Assembly: GCF_024362405.1 (NCBI RefSeq)
Contig: NZ_CP101454.1
Coordinates: 310,001 to 374,000, forward strand
Source of the DNA: Halorarius litoreus
GTDB taxonomy: Archaea > Halobacteriota > Halobacteria > Halobacteriales > Haloarculaceae
Direction of reading: 5' to 3'
DNA length: 64,000 nt
Shown here: positions 17,440 through 25,730 of the stretch, in pieces
How positions within the stretch are numbered: the first letter of the stretch is position 1
How the letters are laid out: each line of letters begins with the position of its first letter
The notes under the pieces: generated by a model
The model's database searches: none
What the model saw: only the letters and a program-made list of their open reading frames with translations
Told to the model about the DNA's origin: nothing
Program-made: the position numbers and the translations under genes

Positions 17440-17824
17440 ACGAACGCCCCTCAGTAACGATATTTCTGATGAAGGGGTTGCCCTCGTGCCGGTGACGTTC
17501 GAATGCGGTCTCCGAGAGGATGTGGAGTTCGACGACAGGCCCGTATTCGAGCATCGTATCATAGGCGAGGTCACGGAGCGAATCGGCGACGGCGTCCTGG
17601 TCAGCATCGTCATCGAGGACAACGAGAACGTCAACGTCGCTGGCAAGTCCGCGAGTTTCGCCGCGAATCGTCGAGCCGAAGACGTACAGCTCGGCGATGT
17701 CACCGCCATGCTGAGACCGCGCTTGGTCGACGAACGCCTCTGCTGCGACGGTGTGGGCATTGGCCGACGTGGAGCCGTTCGCGGTCTCGTTACTCATATA
17801 CTCGGCTACGTCCTTCCGTGTCAT
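17432..17824 (-). CDS. MNT-type minimal nucleotidyltransferase (antitoxin-like)
   Basis: A 130-aa protein with the DNA-polymerase-beta-like nucleotidyltransferase core: VFGSTIRGETRG (GS at residues 50-51) and SDVDVLVVL (62-70), supplying the catalytic aspartates. In MNT-HEPN toxin-antitoxin pairs the MNT protein AMPylates and silences the HEPN ribonuclease. The ATG at 17824 follows GGAG, a usable ribosome binding site. The downstream HEPN gene overlaps it but is frameshifted, so this antitoxin now stands without an intact toxin. Local GC is lower than in the flanks. Confidence 0.85.
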   Translation of the reverse strand: MTRKDVAEYMSNETANGSTSANAHTVAAEAFVDQARSQHGGDIAELYVFGSTIRGETRGLASDVDVLVVLDDDADQDAVADSLRDLAYDTMLEYGPVVELHILSETAFERHRHEGNPFIRNIVTEGRSYA

Positions 17825-18162
17825 CTATTTTCTCCTGGCAAGAAACGGGGCATCAGACACACCTGTTGAGGTACTCGCGGAGGTGACGTTCGTACGATGT
17901 CAGACCGACACTGACGCTGAGCAGCCGAACCGGGCGAAGATTGCTCTATCTTATCGGTCTGTGATAGGATATTGTGGTCGTGCTGCATACAGGGCGCGTG
18001 TCTTGCAGGCACACCCATACCTAAACAGTGGTAACTATGGACGCATAGTTCCCGTAGGTCAGCGAAACCGAAGATCATCAGCATCATATTGCGAAGGGGA
18101 TTCGAACGCTACCTCCGATAACAGGGTGTTGAACTTTTCTTTGGGCAGAGACTACCTGGTTT
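17825..18162. other. AT-richer spacer in the low-GC island
   Basis: No coding region is supported. The stretch is clearly less GC-rich than the rest of the window. It contains GCGAAGGGGATTCGAACG at about 18091-18108, whose complement has the look of a tRNA T-loop and 3' stem (GTTCGAATCCCC) without a tRNA body. The short inverted pair ACTATG/CATAGT lies near 18033-18051. The promoter of the DUF1003 gene must lie at its right end. Confidence 0.4.
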
Positions 18163-18870
18163 ATGCCTGACTCCGAATCATCCGATCACTCTGAAACGAG
18201 AACCTGTCCTATTTGCAGGGAACAGAAATCGAAAAACGATTTCGTTTCAGGAGTCCTCTTGCGTCCGTCGGTCGTCGAGTTGATCAAACGAGATCACCCC
18301 CGTTGGTCCGTCGACGATGTGGTCTGTTCTGAGGACCTTCATCGGTATCGGATGGCCCAAGTCCACGAGTTAGTCCATCGAGATCAGACCGAACTTACGC
18401 GAACCGAGCGAGACGTGCTAGAGGCGATTGGGGGACGGTCACTGGTTTCCGAGAACGTTGACGCGAGTTTCGAAGAGAAGCTATCACTCGGTGAGCTAGC
18501 AGCTGATCGGCTCTCTAATTTCGGTGGGAGTTGGACCTTCCTCGGACTTTTCGCACTCTTTCTCGGAATCTGGGTACTCACCAATGCGATTGCTCTGACA
18601 CAAGCGTTCGACCCGTATCCCTTTATTCTTCTAAATCTCGTGTTGTCTTGCCTTGCTGCCATTCAGGCGCCAATCATCATGATGAGTCAGAACCGACAGG
18701 AGGCGAAAGATCGTGCACGAAGTGAGCACGACTACGAGGTCAATCTAAAAGCCGAACTCGAAATCCGCCAACTGCACGAAAAGCTCGATAACTTGCTGTT
18801 ACATCAATGGCATCGGTTGATGGAACTCCAAGAGGTTCAGGCTGAACTTATCGAGGATTTGAAAGAGTAG
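18163..18870 (+). CDS. DUF1003 family membrane protein
   Basis: A 235-aa protein. An N-terminal CPIC metal-knuckle-like segment (residues 15-18) is followed by the DUF1003 core: SWTFLGLFALFLGIWVLTN, FDPYPFILLNLVLSCLAA and QAPIIMMSQNRQEAKDRARS, then a C-terminal alpha-helical tail (DYEVNLKAELEIRQLHEKLD). There are two transmembrane helices. The family's function is unsettled. The gene's codon choice is noticeably less GC-biased than its neighbours, consistent with recent transfer. It sits between the MNT-HEPN remnant and a putative element end. Confidence 0.88.
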   Translation: MPDSESSDHSETRTCPICREQKSKNDFVSGVLLRPSVVELIKRDHPRWSVDDVVCSEDLHRYRMAQVHELVHRDQTELTRTERDVLEAIGGRSLVSENVDASFEEKLSLGELAADRLSNFGGSWTFLGLFALFLGIWVLTNAIALTQAFDPYPFILLNLVLSCLAAIQAPIIMMSQNRQEAKDRARSEHDYEVNLKAELEIRQLHEKLDNLLLHQWHRLMELQEVQAELIEDLKE

Positions 18871-19071
18871 TATCAAGCTCAATCTTAAAGTGATATGTGG
18901 GTCGTCGAAGTGTTGATATTCTCGCCAGATACGGCAAGAAGACCTATGAAACCACACGGATGACGAGGTTTGCTGCCGCTACCAAACTGCTGCATAAACC
19001 CTCTCTATGCAGCACGCCGAAACTATCAAACGCGGAGAATTTCAACAGCGCCGAGTGAGCGGAGACAATCC
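18871..19071. other. spacer with 8-bp hairpin, possible mobile-element remnant
   Basis: No gene is seen. GCTGCATA (18989-18996) pairs exactly with TATGCAGC (19006-19013) around the loop AACCCTCTC. It lies at the right edge of the low-GC island, right after TGCTGCCGCTACCAAACTGC. This could be a transcription terminator or a remnant of an insertion sequence end. No transposase remains. Confidence 0.4.
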
Positions 19072-19968
19072 CTAGTCGAACTCGTCCGTCGTGTGCGCGC
19101 GCACCCACAACTCTCCAATCCGAGAGAGCCGCGTCCGGTACGACTTCCCGTGTTCTTCCTGCTCGATGTACCCCTTCCCACCGGGACCCAGTCGATCGAC
19201 GTTGTAGATGACCTTCGACCGGAAGGAGTCGGTGTACTCCTCGCCGAGTTCACGGGCGAGCGTCTGGGCCAACTCGCTCACCGACTCGAACACGCCGTGT
19301 TCACCCAGGGTGAAGAGGATGAGTTCCTCGAAGGGTTTGACGTTCGAGAACGAGGCGACGGGGAGTTCGACGATGTGCGAGTCACCGAACTTCTTCGCGC
19401 CGATGGTCGTGCCACGTTCGTCGAACTCCGCGAGCAGTTCGTTCGCCGCATCCACCCGGTCGCGGATGCGGTCGTCGGCGGCACCCTCGGCGAGCAGGTC
19501 TTCGAGGAGGTCGGTCTGCGTGCGGAGCGCCTCGGCGAGTTCCGTCTCCAGGTACTTCTCGGGGGCCGTGTAGTAAGTGTGGATGTCGTCGCGGTCCTCC
19601 TCGCGCTCGACGGCGATGGAGTGCGCCGCCGTCGCGAACGCGAACGACACCGTCCGCGGCATCGAGGAGATGTTCACCCAGACCTCGTTGCCCGCGTCGA
19701 GTTCGGCGTTGATGAGGTCGTACGCCTGCTCGAACGCCGCGTCGTAGTCGTAGACGTCGCCGACGGCGTAGCGGTCCGTCTCCGCGCCCAGCAGGTTCCG
19801 GAAGTCCTTCTCCAGTTTCGCGCCCAGATTGCGAGAGTACTCCACGTTCGCCTCGCTGCCCACCGCCCCCTCCAGCAGGACGACCCGGTCCACCGAGAGC
19901 CGGTCGCGGACCAGCGGGGCGATGAGCCGGTCGTAATCGAACCCAACCGGCACGATGTGGGTCTGCAT
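19072..19968 (-). CDS. HFX_2341-type transcriptional regulator (CARF-like domain plus winged helix)
   Basis: A 298-aa protein resembling the haloarchaeal HFX_2341/DUF6293 family. The N-terminal half (THIVPVGFDYDRLIAPLVRD; VWVNISSMPRTVSFAFA) looks like a Rossmann-type CARF ligand-sensing domain. The C-terminal third (FEELILFTLGEHGVFESVSE; VIYNVDRLGPGGKGYIEQ) reads as a winged helix. CARF proteins usually sense cyclic oligonucleotides, but no CRISPR genes are visible here. The gene is the first one beyond the low-GC island. Its start MQTHIVPV at 19968 is typical of the family. Confidence 0.75.
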   Translation of the reverse strand: MQTHIVPVGFDYDRLIAPLVRDRLSVDRVVLLEGAVGSEANVEYSRNLGAKLEKDFRNLLGAETDRYAVGDVYDYDAAFEQAYDLINAELDAGNEVWVNISSMPRTVSFAFATAAHSIAVEREEDRDDIHTYYTAPEKYLETELAEALRTQTDLLEDLLAEGAADDRIRDRVDAANELLAEFDERGTTIGAKKFGDSHIVELPVASFSNVKPFEELILFTLGEHGVFESVSELAQTLARELGEEYTDSFRSKVIYNVDRLGPGGKGYIEQEEHGKSYRTRLSRIGELWVRAHTTDEFD

Positions 19969-20001
19969 GGCCGGGGGTTCGGCCGAGGCCGGGAAAAGCG
20001 T

Positions 20002-21057
20002 TCAGTTCGTCCGTTCCGCGACGAACAGCGACAGCCCCGGTGCGGTGAGGAACGACTCGCGTCCCTCGACCGTGAACCCCGCCTCCTCCAGCCAGTCCTC
20101 CACGTCGTCGACCGTGTGGGCGCGCTGGCCGAGCGTCACCAGATACGTGAGCCCGACGAACCCGACCGTCGCGCGGCCCAGCGCCGTCCGGGCGGTGCCC
20201 TCGAACTGGTCGAGGACGTACAGCGTGCCGCCGGGGCGGAGCGCCTCGTGGACGCGTTCGAGGAGTGCGGTGGTCTCCGCGCCGTCGTGGGCGTGGACGA
20301 CGTTGAACAGCAGCGCGACGTCGTAGCCCTCGCCGTCGGAGTCGAGCGGGTCGGTCGTGTAGTCGCCCGCCTCAAAGGCGATGCGGTAGCCAGCGCCGGC
20401 CTGTTCTGCGGTCTCGGTGGCGACCTCGCGGGCGTGTTCGCTGTCGAACACGGTCACGGTCGCGTCGGGGTTCTCGGCGGCGAGTTCCGCGGCGTAGAGC
20501 CCGTGGCCACCGCCGACGTCGAGGACGCGGGCGCCCTCGGGGAGGTCGAGCTTCCCGATGACGGCGGGCGCGAGGACGGCGGCGGCCGCACGGAACCCCT
20601 CGTGGGTCACCCGCCAGTGTTCGGGGTGGTCGTCGAGCCACTCGTAGAGCGTCTGTGGTGGGTTGCCGGTCCGGACCGCAGTCTCGAGGTGTTCGTCCCA
20701 GAACGGGAAGGCGACCTCGTCCCAGAACCGGAGCCAGGGCGCGACGCTCTCGGGGTCGTCGAGCAGCCACGCGCGCGTCATCGCCGTGTTGGCGTAGTCG
20801 TCGCCGTCACGGGAGAGGTAGCCGAGCGCGACGAGGAAGCCGAGCAGGGGGTCGAGCCCCTCCGGGGCGCAGTCGACCCACTCGGCGAGTTCGGGCAGGG
20901 TCGCGGGCTTGTCCGCCAGCGCGTCGAACACGCCCATCTCGAGCGCGAGACCGACCGCACGCTCGCTGGCGCCGCCCACGAGGTCGAGTACGGGGCCGGG
21001 GCCACGGTTCAGGCGGAGCAGGACGAGCCGTTCCAGCGCGTTCGGTGCGACGGGCAT
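20002..21057 (-). CDS. class I SAM-dependent O-methyltransferase-like protein
   Basis: A 351-aa protein with an N-terminal helical dimerisation/winged-helix region (DLVGGASERAVGLALEMGVF; FDALADKPATLPELAEWVDC) and a C-terminal Rossmann methyltransferase fold. Motif I is ARVLDVGGGHGLYAAELAAE, with the acidic VTVFDSE end of strand 2. The two-domain layout resembles plant/bacterial O-methyltransferases of the Methyltransf_2 family. The substrate is unknown. The cupin gene upstream on the same strand may be co-transcribed (about 40 bp gap). Confidence 0.82.
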   Translation of the reverse strand: MPVAPNALERLVLLRLNRGPGPVLDLVGGASERAVGLALEMGVFDALADKPATLPELAEWVDCAPEGLDPLLGFLVALGYLSRDGDDYANTAMTRAWLLDDPESVAPWLRFWDEVAFPFWDEHLETAVRTGNPPQTLYEWLDDHPEHWRVTHEGFRAAAAVLAPAVIGKLDLPEGARVLDVGGGHGLYAAELAAENPDATVTVFDSEHAREVATETAEQAGAGYRIAFEAGDYTTDPLDSDGEGYDVALLFNVVHAHDGAETTALLERVHEALRPGGTLYVLDQFEGTARTALGRATVGFVGLTYLVTLGQRAHTVDDVEDWLEEAGFTVEGRESFLTAPGLSLFVAERTN

Positions 21058-21098
21058 AGCTCAGATAGGTCGCCGGAGGGTATCAGTCTGCGTACGCC

Positions 21099-21689
21099 TC
21101 ACTCGCGGTGTCTGGGGCTGTACTCCGGGTAGTACGCTCGGTAGCCGAGCAGGCGACCGACGGGCGCGAGGACCGTGAACGCAGCCTTCTGGACGGCGGC
21201 TGGCGGGCTCGCCAAGTGGTTGGTCTCCCAGTAGTGCTGCCCGATGACGGCCATCTGGAGGGGGTTGCCGCCGCCGTCGCTGGTCAGTTTGCCGTCGCGA
21301 GCGAGTCCGTAGACGGTCTCGAGGAACGCCGCCATCTCGAGGGCGGGACGGACCTCGACGCGAGCGACCAACGCCTCGTCGTGGGCGTTCCACCACCGGT
21401 GGGGCGTGCCCGCCGGGATCGTGTAGGTGTCGCCGGCGGTCAGCTCGATCTCCTCGCCGTCGACGAGTCCCGTGAACGTCCCCGCGAGGATCTCGAAGAA
21501 CTCCTCCTGGCGTTCGTGGACGTGCTCGGGCGGACCGGCCGCAAACGGTTCGGCGGCGACCTCGAACTCGAGGAGTTCACCGCCCGTGTCCTCGCCGCGC
21601 TGGAAGAACGTCACGCGCTCGCCCATGAGGGGGTTCTCGATGACGTCCGCCGCCGCATCCGCGCTCGGGGAGTCCGCAGTGAGTGACAT
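21099..21689 (-). CDS. cupin domain protein
   Basis: A 196-aa protein with a single cupin barrel. The first cupin motif is PPEHVHERQEEFFEILAG (metal-binding His and Glu) and the second is AGDTYTIPAGTPHRWWNAHD. A C-terminal extension (about residues 125-196) is rich in aromatic and Pro residues. It is likely a small-molecule-binding or dioxygenase-like protein, and the substrate cannot be told. It precedes the methyltransferase gene on the same strand. Confidence 0.85.
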   Translation of the reverse strand: MSLTADSPSADAAADVIENPLMGERVTFFQRGEDTGGELLEFEVAAEPFAAGPPEHVHERQEEFFEILAGTFTGLVDGEEIELTAGDTYTIPAGTPHRWWNAHDEALVARVEVRPALEMAAFLETVYGLARDGKLTSDGGGNPLQMAVIGQHYWETNHLASPPAAVQKAAFTVLAPVGRLLGYRAYYPEYSPRHRE

Positions 21690-21773
21690 ATCCCTCGTGT
21701 ATGGCTCGCTGACAGCATAATCTAGCAGTTCCCGTGGCGAGCATCGAGTCCGCGCCGGCCGAGTGGCCGGCGC

Positions 21774-23237
21774 TCAGTCCGCGCGGAGGCCCTCGAAGTA
21801 GACGCTGCTGTCCTCCTCGAACGCCGGGGAGGTCACGGCGGAGACGCCCACGGTGAGGACGAGTCCGAGCACCATCCCGACGACGGCGGCGGGCCACCCG
21901 AGGTAGCTCCCCGGCACCTGTGCGAGGAACACGCTGGCGAGGTAGAACAGCTGGGTGAGGCCGACGCCGGCGTACATCCCCCACTTCGTCGTCCCGGGCC
22001 AGTAGAGCGCGACCATCACCGGGAGCGCGAGCTGGGCGAACCCACCGAAGGCGGTGTTACCGATCTGGACGAGCGTCCCCTCGGCGACCAGCGAGGCGCC
22101 GAACGAGAGGATGGCGAACACGGCGACGCCGACACGGGCGACGAGGTCCTCACGGGTCGCGTTCGAGACGAGGGGCCGATAGAGGTCGCGCGTGAGATAC
22201 GACGACCCCGAGAGCAGCATCGAGTCGCTCGACGACATCATCGCGGCGAGCGCGCCGGCGATGACGAGCGCGGCGAACCACGTCGGCGTGAACTCGCGCA
22301 AGAGGACGGGGAGGACGCTCTGGCCCTCCGCGACCGTGACGCCGAGGCCCTTCGCCCACGCGCCGAGGAGGAACGCCGGGACGAAGAGGAGGAGGACGAG
22401 GATCGGCCACAGCGAGAACGTCTTCTTCAGGACATCCTTCGAGCGGGCGGCGAAGAACCGTTGGTTGATCTGGGGAAACATCGTGACGCCGAACGCGATG
22501 TAGAGCGCCGTCCCGAGGACGAACTGCATCGAGTACGCGCCGCCGCCAAGCGCGAGGTACTCGGGGGCGTTCTCGGCGAGCGAGCCGGTGGCCACCTCGA
22601 GCCCGCCCACAGCAGAGAGAATCCAGGCGAACGCTGCCCAGACGAGCACGAGCATGAACACCCCCTGCAGCGTGTCGGTCCACGCGACGCCGCGCATCCC
22701 GCTGACGACGACGTACGCGATCATGAACAGCGTGATGCCGCCAGCGCCGACCCACAGCGGCACTGCACCTTCGGTCAGCCCGGAGATGGCGAGGCCCGCG
22801 CCCTTCTGCTGGAGCATCACGTACGGGAACAGCCAGAACAGCGAGATGGCCGCGACGAGCACCCGGAGCCCCACGGAGCCGAAGCGGTCCCCGAGCATCT
22901 CGCCGAGGGTGACGTAGCCCTGCGCCTTCCCGACGAGCCACTGCTTGTAGCCGATGACGTACCAGAGCAGCGCGAACAGCACGCCGTCCATCAGGCCCAT
23001 CACGAGAATCCACTCGGGGCCGAGCGCGAACGCGGTGTCCGGGCCGCCGAAGAACGTGTACGCCGACAACAGGGTGGCGAACGTCGTGAACAGCAGGACG
23101 ACGGTGCCGAGCGTCCGGCCGGCGAGGTAGTAGTCCTCGGCGGTGCGGTCCGCGACACGGTAGGCGACGAGGCCGATGGCGAGCGCCACCAGCAGGTATG
23201 CGCCGATGATGCCGAGCTGGACGGTGAGCGCGCTCAC
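21774..23237 (-). CDS. sodium:solute symporter (SSS family)
   Basis: A 487-aa polytopic transporter with about 13 helices. It carries SSS landmarks: DRTAEDYYLAGRTLGTVVLL, an FFGGPD segment, and SSSDSMLLSGSSYLTRDLYR, the conserved Na+ site-linked segment near helix 8-9. It probably imports an organic acid or similar solute with Na+. The GTG at 23237 is favoured because GGAGG lies 5 nt before it. A GTG at 23249 is an alternative. The small DUF3311 partner gene is upstream, but a 175-bp repeat-rich spacer separates the two, whereas such pairs normally overlap. Confidence 0.9.
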   Translation of the reverse strand: MSALTVQLGIIGAYLLVALAIGLVAYRVADRTAEDYYLAGRTLGTVVLLFTTFATLLSAYTFFGGPDTAFALGPEWILVMGLMDGVLFALLWYVIGYKQWLVGKAQGYVTLGEMLGDRFGSVGLRVLVAAISLFWLFPYVMLQQKGAGLAISGLTEGAVPLWVGAGGITLFMIAYVVVSGMRGVAWTDTLQGVFMLVLVWAAFAWILSAVGGLEVATGSLAENAPEYLALGGGAYSMQFVLGTALYIAFGVTMFPQINQRFFAARSKDVLKKTFSLWPILVLLLFVPAFLLGAWAKGLGVTVAEGQSVLPVLLREFTPTWFAALVIAGALAAMMSSSDSMLLSGSSYLTRDLYRPLVSNATREDLVARVGVAVFAILSFGASLVAEGTLVQIGNTAFGGFAQLALPVMVALYWPGTTKWGMYAGVGLTQLFYLASVFLAQVPGSYLGWPAAVVGMVLGLVLTVGVSAVTSPAFEEDSSVYFEGLRAD

Positions 23238-23249
23238 GGTTCCCTCCAC

Positions 23250-23424
23250 CGGACTCCCTCCGGTCGCCCGGCAAGGCCCTCGTTCACTCGCTCTACTCGT
23301 TCACGAGGACTCCGGTCACCGTTCGCTCTCACCGAGGTCTCGTTGCACTCGACCTCGCGGCTCACAGCTCCACCTCGTCGCCGTTCGCAACTCCGTGGCG
23401 CTCCCTGCGGTCGCACCACGCGGC
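23250..23424. other. repeat-rich spacer separating DUF3311 and SSS genes
   Basis: On the minus strand the DUF3311 stop still forms an ATGA overlap with an old start (ATGAGCCGCG). TGTGAGCCGCGAGG and CCGTGAGCGCG then follow at the new start. Between them is a hairpin CCTCGT/ACGAGG with a GAGCGAGTGAAC-type loop, related to the iterated spacers elsewhere. This looks like an insertion or duplication between two coupled genes. Confidence 0.5.
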
Positions 23425-23667
23425 TCATGTTTCGACCCCCAGCCCCCAGGCGCGCTGGCCGAAGGCGTAGAACACGACCGCGGCGAGCCCCATCCAGCCG
23501 ATGTGCCACCAGAGCCAGACGGGGAGCCCGAACGCCACCGACGACGACCGCCAGAGGAACCACGGAACCGCGAGGGCGACGACGACGAGGAGCGTTAGCG
23601 CCCACAGGGCCTTCTCCACCCGCGACACCGACGCGCCGGCGGGGGAGACCGCATCAGTCTCTGCCAT
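23425..23667 (-). CDS. DUF3311 small membrane protein, SSS transporter partner
   Basis: An 80-aa protein with two transmembrane helices: VEKALWALTLLVVVALAVPW and WWHIGWMGLAAVVFYAFGQR. The first ends in the family's PWFLWR motif. DUF3311 proteins are typically encoded directly before an SSS symporter and probably form part of it. The ATG at 23667 fits homologues. Its stop overlaps an ATG, a relic of coupling to the symporter gene. Confidence 0.85.
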   Translation of the reverse strand: MAETDAVSPAGASVSRVEKALWALTLLVVVALAVPWFLWRSSSVAFGLPVWLWWHIGWMGLAAVVFYAFGQRAWGLGVET

Positions 23668-23972
23668 GTGTGAGGGTAGAATGCCGCCGAAGTAACCTAA
23701 AGATTGCTTTTCCACCAACAGTCTCGAACATCGAAGAAGAAAGTTATTCACAGAAGAGTATCGAACTGGCGCAGCCGTGGGTGAATCGGTGACGAGCCAC
23801 GCAGATTGGAAGCCCGCGATGGAACCGGCGACGAGTAAAAGCGACCAGCGGCGGCCGTCGGGTTGCACGAGTCGGTATGCTTTACCGCCTGTAGCGAGTC
23901 AGATAGGTTTGGTCACGACTCCATCGTGGCATCACCATCACCATTCACCGCCCCGTCCGGGGCAGTTCACTC
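23668..23972. other. divergent promoter region between DUF3311/SSS and dnaG
   Basis: No gene is supported. The AT-rich part (23690-23770, with AAGATTGCTTTTCC and AAGAAAGTTATTCACAG) probably carries promoters for the leftward transporter operon. A CATCACCATCACCATTCACC run lies just before dnaG at about 23930-23950 and is probably a simple repeat. Confidence 0.4.
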
Positions 23973-25319
23973 ATGCAGGACACAGCAAAATATCTCATCC
24001 ACGCCGACATCACCGCCGACGGGGTGGTCGAACGGTCGGACGTCGTGGGGGCCGTCTTCGGGCAAACCGAGGGGTTGCTCGGCGACGACCTCGACCTCCG
24101 CGACCTCCAGGACTCCTCGAAGGTCGGCAGAATCGACGTGGATATCGCATCGGAGAACGGCCAGTCGTTCGGCGAGATCACCATCGCCACGTCGCTCGAC
24201 AAGGTCGAAACCGCCATCCTCGCGGCCGCACTCGAAACCATCGACCGGGTCGGCCCCTGTGAGTCGACCATCGACGTCGACTCCATCGAGGACGTCCGCG
24301 CGGCCAAGCGCCGCCAGGTCGTCGAGCGGGCGAAGACCCTCCTCGCGGAGGCGTTCGACGGCTCGATACTCTCCAGTCAGGAGCTCGTCGAGGAGGTCCG
24401 ACGCGCCATCCGGGTCGAGGACATCACCGAGTACGAGGGCTACCCTGCGGGCCCGCGGGTCGCCGACTCTGACGCCATCATCATCGTCGAGGGACGCGCC
24501 GACGTGCTCCAGCTGCTGAAGTACGGCATCAAGACCGCCGTCGCCGTCGAGGGGACGAACATCCCCGAGGCGGTGGCGAAACTCACCGGCGAACGGACCG
24601 TCACCGCCTTCCTCGATGGGGACCGCGGCGGCGACCTCATCCTGAAAGAGCTGGCACAGGTCGGTGACATCGACTACGTCGCGTTTGCCCCGCGAAACCG
24701 CTCGGTCGAGGACCTCGACCGCCACGAGGTGATGGCCGCGCTCCGCGACAAGGTGTCGTACGACGCGGTCGTCAGCGCCGAGACCCCCCGCGAAGCCGTC
24801 GCCGCGACCGACGGGAGCACGACGCCAGCGCCCGTCGAATCGCGCGACCCAGCCGGAGAGCCCACATCCACTCGGACCCCCGAGGAGTCGGTCGTCGACG
24901 CCGTCGGCGAGGCGACCGAGGTCGAGGTGACCGAGGCGGACGAGTCGGACGGCGAGACGACAGCGGAATCGACGGCCGAGGACTCGGAGTCAGCGTCCGT
25001 CGACCGCGAGCCGAAGACCCTCCACGGGCACGTCGCGGCCGTCATCGACGACGGGACCGGGCGCGTCCGGCTGCTCTCCGAGACGTTCGACACGCTCGCG
25101 GAGGGCGACGCCAGCGAGGCGTTCGACCTCCTCCGCGACGCCGACGCCGTGCCCGCCGCGGTCGTCCTCGATGGCGAGGTCAGCCAGCGGCTACTCGACG
25201 TGGCCGCCCAGCGGGGCGTCGACCAGGTCGTCGCGGCGAGCGAAGGCGAGTTCGTGAAGAAGCCGACGAGCGTTCGCGTCAGAACGGTCGACGAGCTACG
25301 CGAGGTCGCGGACCAGTAG
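23973..25319 (+). CDS. dnaG: archaeal DnaG primase-like protein
   Basis: A 448-aa protein with the archaeal DnaG layout. The N-terminal domain starts MQDTAKYLIHADITADGVVE. A central TOPRIM domain (about residues 165-250) has IIIVEGRADV (catalytic Glu) and TAFLDGDRGG (DxD). An acidic, low-complexity linker (about 280-345) is followed by a conserved C-terminal domain (TLHGHVAAVIDDGTGRVRLL). In archaea this protein is mainly an RNA exosome component that helps poly(A) substrate binding, with possible primase activity. The gene is transcribed alone and slightly overlaps the convergent GNAT gene. Confidence 0.95.
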   Translation: MQDTAKYLIHADITADGVVERSDVVGAVFGQTEGLLGDDLDLRDLQDSSKVGRIDVDIASENGQSFGEITIATSLDKVETAILAAALETIDRVGPCESTIDVDSIEDVRAAKRRQVVERAKTLLAEAFDGSILSSQELVEEVRRAIRVEDITEYEGYPAGPRVADSDAIIIVEGRADVLQLLKYGIKTAVAVEGTNIPEAVAKLTGERTVTAFLDGDRGGDLILKELAQVGDIDYVAFAPRNRSVEDLDRHEVMAALRDKVSYDAVVSAETPREAVAATDGSTTPAPVESRDPAGEPTSTRTPEESVVDAVGEATEVEVTEADESDGETTAESTAEDSESASVDREPKTLHGHVAAVIDDGTGRVRLLSETFDTLAEGDASEAFDLLRDADAVPAAVVLDGEVSQRLLDVAAQRGVDQVVAASEGEFVKKPTSVRVRTVDELREVADQ

Positions 25320-25730
25320 CCGCCCGTCCTCGCCGTCGAAATGGTCGGGGAGGTCGGCGAGTTCCCAGAACCCGCGGTCGCGATAGAACGCTCGAGCCGC
25401 AGTGTCGTCCTCGCGAACCGTGAGCCGGAGCTGGTCGTAGCCGTCGAGTTCGGCGCAGACGGCATCGAGCAGCGCCGTCCCCCAGCCCTGCCGCCGGACG
25501 CCGGGCGCGACGACGAGTTCGGCGAGGTAGACGATGCTCGGTTCGGCCGACTCGTCGCCCGGCACCGCGAGCGCGTAGCCGACGAGCGCCTCGCCGCCAG
25601 CGTCGGCGACCAGTACCTCCCCGAGCCCGGCGTCGAACGCCGCTTCGAGCAGCGCGGGTGCTCGCACGTCCAGCAGTTTCTGGAGTTCTCGGACGGCGGG
25701 CCGGTCCGCGCTCATCGCACCACGGATCAT
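25296..25730 (-). CDS. GNAT family N-acetyltransferase
   Basis: A 144-aa single-domain acetyltransferase. The acetyl-CoA loop VVAPGVRRQGWGTALLDAVC shows the R/Q-x-x-G-x-G/A pattern, and the C-terminal AARAFYRDRGFWE motif is present. The substrate is unknown. ATG 25730 overlaps the stop of the DUF92 gene (ATGA), so the two are coupled, with DUF92 first. Its 3' end overlaps dnaG by 24 bp in convergent orientation. Confidence 0.88.
   Translation of the reverse strand: MIRGAMSADRPAVRELQKLLDVRAPALLEAAFDAGLGEVLVADAGGEALVGYALAVPGDESAEPSIVYLAELVVAPGVRRQGWGTALLDAVCAELDGYDQLRLTVREDDTAARAFYRDRGFWELADLPDHFDGEDGRLLVRDLA

Noticed and set aside
23930..23950. CATCAC repeat run before dnaG
   Set aside because: A short simple repeat of three units; no evidence of function.
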